From an uncultured Opitutales bacterium (GTDB lineage: Bacteria > Verrucomicrobiota > Verrucomicrobiia > Opitutales > Intestinicryptomonadaceae), in NCBI GenBank assembly GCA_944389195.1, contig CALXLM010000053.1, forward strand, positions 18,716 to 82,715: 64,000 nucleotides of DNA, in the 5' to 3' direction. How positions within the stretch are numbered: position 1 is the first letter of the stretch; each line of letters opens with the position of its first letter. Positions 60,487 through 64,000 of this stretch are shown piece by piece. The position numbers and the translations under genes are program-made. The notes under the pieces were generated by a model, which was not told where the DNA came from, did no database searches, and saw nothing but the letters and a program-made list of their open reading frames with translations.

Positions 60487-61614
60487 ATGAAGTCATCTAC
60501 GGTTATTCTATTGGCACTTTTGCAAACAACTTGCGCTCTTGCAAACGTCGGCGCATTTGGAGGGAACGCGTCCGATATCACACTTGTAAACGATGCAAAC
60601 ATTCAGATGGTTTCGGAAGACGTGCGCATAAAATTGGTACCTTGCGACAAACCCGTCACGGGGGATCTGAAAAATTGGGACGAAGCCCGCTTTGATTGCG
60701 AATTCACCATGAAAAACCTAAGTTCGAAAAGCGCGGAAGTTCAAGTCGGATTTCCACTTTCTTCGAGCGACAACTTCATGCTGAGGGACGCAAAAAATAT
60801 AATAGAAAAACACAATTTTAAGGCTTTTGTTGACGGCCGCGAAGTTCAGGTCCGGTATGTGGATAAATCGTCCGACTCAAAATTCAAGTGCATATTCGTG
60901 TGGAAAATGCTCTTTGCTCCTAAAGGCGTGTCAAAGCTAAAAATCACATATAAGATGTTGGGATACAATGGATTGGGAATAACCCAAAATCCGCCATATA
61001 ATTGGGAGCTAACCCCCAAAGAGGTGGATATATTGCAATCGAGCATACTGCAGTCCTACCAATATGTGACCATTACGGGAAATTCGTGGAAAGGAAAAAT
61101 TGAAAGTGCAAAATTTTCCTTAGACATAGGCGAATTTGAACGCTATCTGGTTCGCCGCGGTTTTTTTGCCTACGACGATTCTCATCCATACGCCGATAAA
61201 CGAAAAAGCTCTCCTTATAATTTTGGAATGCTATACAGGTATATAAGTCCCGACGGATGGAAATTATCGGCGGACGGAGAAAGAATAGAATGGCGATACG
61301 AAAACTTTTCCCCCAAAGAGAACATAAAAATTCAATACCATTTTACAACTTTCCCACGCGACACAAACGCATTGAAAAAACTTTTAGATTTCATATGCGC
61401 GTCGGATTCAAGACCTCCAAAACACATAAAAATCTTATCTCCTAACGAAAAGAAAAACATAGCCGACACAATATTGGAATACTACGGAATAAACACCGGA
61501 AACGCCGAATTGAAAAATTTTCTAAAACATCAGATTTGGTATCCGGTAAAAAATCCTCCTAAAATAGACGGCAACCTAAAATCGGAACTTTTAAAGCTAA
61601 GCGGCATTAAATAG
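60487..61614 (+). CDS. DUF4424-like exported protein
   Basis: A 375-residue protein with a Sec signal (KSSTVILLALLQTTCALA). Its mature start resembles DUF4424 proteins: GAFGGNASDITLVNDANIQMVSEDVRIKL, then FDCEFTMKNLSSKSAEVQVGFPLSSS, and an Ig-like beta region to about 200; the rest is mixed. Function unknown; a periplasmic or surface role is inferred. It is immediately followed (three bases) by a small membrane protein. Confidence 0.55.
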   Translation: MKSSTVILLALLQTTCALANVGAFGGNASDITLVNDANIQMVSEDVRIKLVPCDKPVTGDLKNWDEARFDCEFTMKNLSSKSAEVQVGFPLSSSDNFMLRDAKNIIEKHNFKAFVDGREVQVRYVDKSSDSKFKCIFVWKMLFAPKGVSKLKITYKMLGYNGLGITQNPPYNWELTPKEVDILQSSILQSYQYVTITGNSWKGKIESAKFSLDIGEFERYLVRRGFFAYDDSHPYADKRKSSPYNFGMLYRYISPDGWKLSADGERIEWRYENFSPKENIKIQYHFTTFPRDTNALKKLLDFICASDSRPPKHIKILSPNEKKNIADTILEYYGINTGNAELKNFLKHQIWYPVKNPPKIDGNLKSELLKLSGIK

Positions 61615-61617
61615 AAA

Positions 61618-62022
61618 ATGGCTGCCAAAAAATTTTACATAAAATATTTCATGCTGCTAATGCCGGGAACGCTGCTGGCGTGCTTGGCATATTATTCTGC
61701 GTGGTCTTATTTTTGGAGCGGCTTTAAATGGTCCCCTTTCGGCTATGAAGAATGCGGGCTGGAAAGCCTCGCATGGCCTTTCTTTATTTTCCCGGCTTTA
61801 GGATTGTCGTTTTTATCCAAGGCGGCTTTGGTAAAATTTTTCGGATATCCGAAAATACTGTGGCAATTTCATTTATCCACCGTTGTCCTAACCAGCCTGT
61901 TCGTATTTGATAAAGGATTCGGACAGGGACTTATGGAGGCGCTGTTTATAATGCTCGAAATTGCAGTGGCGGTAATAACATCATTTTGCGCAAACAACAG
62001 CGCGAAACAAGCGGCGCCATAA
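61618..62022 (+). CDS. Small membrane protein, unknown
   Basis: A 134-residue protein with three or four membrane helices (about 8-30, 52-72, 85-100 and 105-125) and no recognised family. It follows the DUF4424-like gene by three bases, so they are probably cotranscribed. Confidence 0.55.
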   Translation: MAAKKFYIKYFMLLMPGTLLACLAYYSAWSYFWSGFKWSPFGYEECGLESLAWPFFIFPALGLSFLSKAALVKFFGYPKILWQFHLSTVVLTSLFVFDKGFGQGLMEALFIMLEIAVAVITSFCANNSAKQAAP

Positions 62023-62140
62023 AAGGTCGCGGCGCGCCCGTTCATAAATGTACCTAATGTTATGAAATCGATCAAAAATCCGCGCTTTGACTGGCATTAC
62101 CGCTCAACTTGGCGCGCGGCAAAATGCGGAGGAACCGAAG

Positions 62141-62629
62141 CTACTTGCAGCGCCGCGCCCGCATTTCAGCAAGGACGTTCCCCGGCACAAATTCTCCGAT
62201 GCGCTCTGGAGCATACGCGGCAACCTGCTTGATTATTGTGGAACTCGTGTAGAAATATTTGTGCGACGGCATTAGAAAAATCGTCTCCACATCTCCAGCC
62301 AAATGGCGGTTCATTTGGGCGAGTTGAAACTCGAACTCAAAGTCGGAAACTGCGCGCAACCCGCGTATGATGGCTATGGCATTGCTTTGACGCGCAAAAT
62401 CCACGGTAAGGTCGTCAAACTTGCAGACGCTTACGTTCGGCATGCCCTTTAGGTTTTCCGAAATGAGGCGCACGCGAGTATCGACGTCGAAAAGCGGGCT
62501 CTTGCCTAAGTTCGGAGCGACCGCAACGACGATTTTGTCGAAAAGTTTTGCGGCTCTGTTTAGGACGTCGAGATGCCCGTTCGTGACGGGGTCGAAAGTT
62601 CCTGGATATATTGCCGTTTTCTGTTCCAT
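62141..62629 (-). CDS. coaD: Phosphopantetheine adenylyltransferase
   Basis: A 162-residue CoaD, the fourth step of CoA synthesis. Nucleotide motif YPGTFDPVTNGHLDVL (8-23), then IIRGLRAVSDFEFEFQLAQMN and SSTIIKQVA. Length and layout are standard. Convergent with the upstream membrane-protein gene. Confidence 0.97.
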   Translation of the reverse strand: MEQKTAIYPGTFDPVTNGHLDVLNRAAKLFDKIVVAVAPNLGKSPLFDVDTRVRLISENLKGMPNVSVCKFDDLTVDFARQSNAIAIIRGLRAVSDFEFEFQLAQMNRHLAGDVETIFLMPSHKYFYTSSTIIKQVAAYAPERIGEFVPGNVLAEMRARRCK

Positions 62630-62695
62630 TGAGGATTTTTTTTTAATATGTTAATAGTCTTGTAAAATGAAAAATTCTATCAACACTATTTTGCA

Positions 62696-63280
62696 ATGAA
62701 TTTCCCCAATACACTCACCGTTTTGAGAATACTGTTAACGTTCTGCGCCGTGGTTCTAATATGCATAGACCAGCCGTATTGCGCGCTCGTCGGATTTATT
62801 GTATATGTTATAGCAGGCTCCACAGACTGGTTCGACGGATATATCGCAAGAAAATACAACTCCGTCACCGTATTCGGAAAATTTATGGACGCCCTGTGCG
62901 ATAAGATAATGGTAGTCACCATGTTCATGACGCTTTTTGCATTCGGCATGTACCGCGAATGGACGCTTGCGGCGCTCATTTGCGCCATACTGTCGGTCAC
63001 GCGTGAATTTGCCGTAAGCGGAATACGCATGATTGCCTCAAACGCAGGAGTAGTTTTGGCGGCAGAAAAGATGGGAAAGTACAAGGCGGCTTTGCAAATG
63101 TATTCCGTGGGTGCAATAATTCTTTCATTCTCCCTGCGTGTGGATTTTAACTCCACAAGCGGAATCCTTTTTTATTTTGCGTATTATTCCGGAATAGCTA
63201 CGCTCATAATATCGACATTCCTTTCGTTGTGTTCCGGAGTGGGATACCTCGCCAGATACGGACATCTTTTAAAGGGTTAA
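62696..63280 (+). CDS. pgsA: CDP-diacylglycerol-glycerol-3-phosphate 3-phosphatidyltransferase
   Basis: A 194-residue integral membrane CDP-alcohol phosphotransferase. The signature DGYIARKYNSVTVFGKFMDALCDK contains the DGxxAR-x8-GxxxDxxxD catalytic residues (about 43-64; Asp and Arg ligands all present). It makes phosphatidylglycerol phosphate. It lies one base before pgpA, which takes the next step. Confidence 0.95.
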   Translation: MNFPNTLTVLRILLTFCAVVLICIDQPYCALVGFIVYVIAGSTDWFDGYIARKYNSVTVFGKFMDALCDKIMVVTMFMTLFAFGMYREWTLAALICAILSVTREFAVSGIRMIASNAGVVLAAEKMGKYKAALQMYSVGAIILSFSLRVDFNSTSGILFYFAYYSGIATLIISTFLSLCSGVGYLARYGHLLKG

Positions 63281-63281
63281 A

Positions 63282-63812
63282 ATGACTATTCGTAAAAAAT
63301 TCTATCCATGGGCTGCAAGCATTCCCAAAGGCGTGTCGATAAAAATTGCCACGCTTTTCGGTTTGGGAAATCTAAAAGCTCCCGGAACATGGGGGTCTGC
63401 GATGGGCGTTTTATTTTACGCCTTCCTGTTTTCGGGATTGGATTCCGGCAGCGGCTTGGGTTTTTTTAGGTACGTTTTCTTTGCCAGCCTCATGGCGTAC
63501 CTTGCCGTAGGAATATGCGATTCGGCCGAACGCACCTTGGGGGTACGCGATCCGGGTAAAATCATTCTCGACGAATTTGTAGCGGTAAATTTTTGCTTTC
63601 TTCCCGTCTCGGGAGAACCGTACAGCATTCTTGGAATGTTTGTCGGCTTTGTTCTTTTTAGATTTTTTGATATAAAAAAACCTATCGGCATATATCGTTT
63701 GCAATCTCTTGAAGGCGGACTCGGATGCGTTTGCGACGACATCGCTGCGGCCCTGATTTCGTGCGCGTGCCTAAACCTGATCGGCTGCGTTGTGCCGTCC
63801 GTTTTTGCGTAG
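63282..63812 (+). CDS. pgpA: Phosphatidylglycerophosphatase A
   Basis: A 176-residue membrane phosphatase that converts PGP to phosphatidylglycerol. Motifs: GLGNLKAPGTWGSAMGVLFY (about 23-42), DPGKIILDEFVA and GLGCVCDDIAAAL near the C-terminus. It directly follows pgsA: two consecutive phospholipid steps in one unit. Confidence 0.9.
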   Translation: MTIRKKFYPWAASIPKGVSIKIATLFGLGNLKAPGTWGSAMGVLFYAFLFSGLDSGSGLGFFRYVFFASLMAYLAVGICDSAERTLGVRDPGKIILDEFVAVNFCFLPVSGEPYSILGMFVGFVLFRFFDIKKPIGIYRLQSLEGGLGCVCDDIAAALISCACLNLIGCVVPSVFA

Positions 63813-63877
63813 ATGCGGCGACGGCGGCTCCTTTAAAGCTGCTACCCAAATAGCGCCAAGGTTTTTAAAAAAAAAGC

Positions 63878-63905
63878 TTGCCAACACATATTCAAAACAT
63901 AGATT
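63878..63905 (+). promoter_or_regulatory. Promoter of tRNA-Lys
   Basis: TTGCCA (63878-63883), 16-base spacer, TAGATT (63900-63905), about 20 bases before the tRNA. Confidence 0.45.
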
Positions 63906-63925
63906 GTGCGCTTTAATTTCGTTAA

Positions 63926-63997
63926 GGGCCGATAGCTCAACGGTAGAGCAGTTGCCTTTTAAGCAATTGGTTCCGAGTTCGAATCTCGGTCGGCCTA
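63926..63997 (+). tRNA. tRNA-Lys (anticodon TTT)
   Basis: 72 bases without encoded CCA. Acceptor GGGCCGA / TCGGCCT, D-arm GCTC/GAGC, anticodon arm GTTGC-CTTTTAA-GCAAT giving TTT, T-arm CCGAG-TTCGAAT-CTCGG. It lies at the end of the window. Confidence 0.95.
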
Positions 63998-64000
63998 TGT

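Overview
The window is bacterial chromosome with roughly even base composition, dense genes and short gaps. Several things point to Verrucomicrobiota or a close PVC relative: a Planctomycetes-Verrucomicrobia type (PVM) microcompartment operon with three EutN-type vertices, a PEP-CTERM surface protein, many secreted glycan-active proteins with lipoprotein or Sec signals, and weak Shine-Dalgarno use. The host assignment is inference. No rRNA or CRISPR array is visible.

Layout. 0-3 kb: an ADP-ribosylglycohydrolase-like protein and a WecE aminotransferase. 3.2-10.5 kb (minus strand): a complete PVM microcompartment operon in the order pduL, two BMC-H, ackA, BMC-H, EutN, CoA-acylating aldehyde dehydrogenase, EutN, EutN, class II aldolase, lactate/malate dehydrogenase. 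This set is known to process lactaldehyde from L-fucose and L-rhamnose. 10.9-13.1 kb: a PEP-CTERM protein and a divergent AraC regulator. 13.45-18.61 kb: a decayed integrative element at tRNA-Pro(CGG), bounded by a 29-bp repeat of the tRNA 3' end. It holds the broken tail of a phage-type polyvalent protein, a GH106-like secreted glycosidase and a small membrane protein. 18.7-36.5 kb: mostly housekeeping genes on the minus strand (ccsA-resB, ychF, purM, thrH, tolB, MATE, tyrS, glgC, hemD, M42 peptidase, YidE/AspT-type transporter). 36.7-41.2 kb: def, coaE and a rho gene with about 480 extra N-terminal residues. 41.4-44.8 kb: a very large secreted glycoside-hydrolase-like protein.

45.3-58.8 kb is the most unusual region: two divergent arms around an AT-rich control region. 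The left arm encodes FdrA (AllF-like), a 56-residue protein that looks like the detached FdrA C-terminus, a DUF1116 (AllG-like) protein and an MFS transporter. The right arm encodes a metallo-beta-lactamase-fold hydrolase, a ROK regulator, an SDR, an IlvD/Edd-family dehydratase, a fumarate-reductase-like flavoprotein, a mutarotase-like lipoprotein, a PfkB sugar-acid kinase and a DUF2877 (AllH-like) protein. The three parts of E. coli oxamate carbamoyltransferase (AllFGH) are thus embedded in a sugar-acid catabolic locus, with no allantoin genes and no carbamate kinase nearby. A perfect 16-bp palindrome lies inside the SDR promoter, and related half-sites lie between the arms. 59-64 kb: an esterase, two envelope proteins, coaD, pgsA, pgpA and tRNA-Lys.

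Overall the window describes a polysaccharide-degrading, probably fermentative bacterium. Secreted glycosidases release deoxy-sugars and sugar acids, the microcompartment handles lactaldehyde, and the 45-59 kb locus probably handles a second sugar or sugar-acid derivative by a route not recognisable as a standard pathway.
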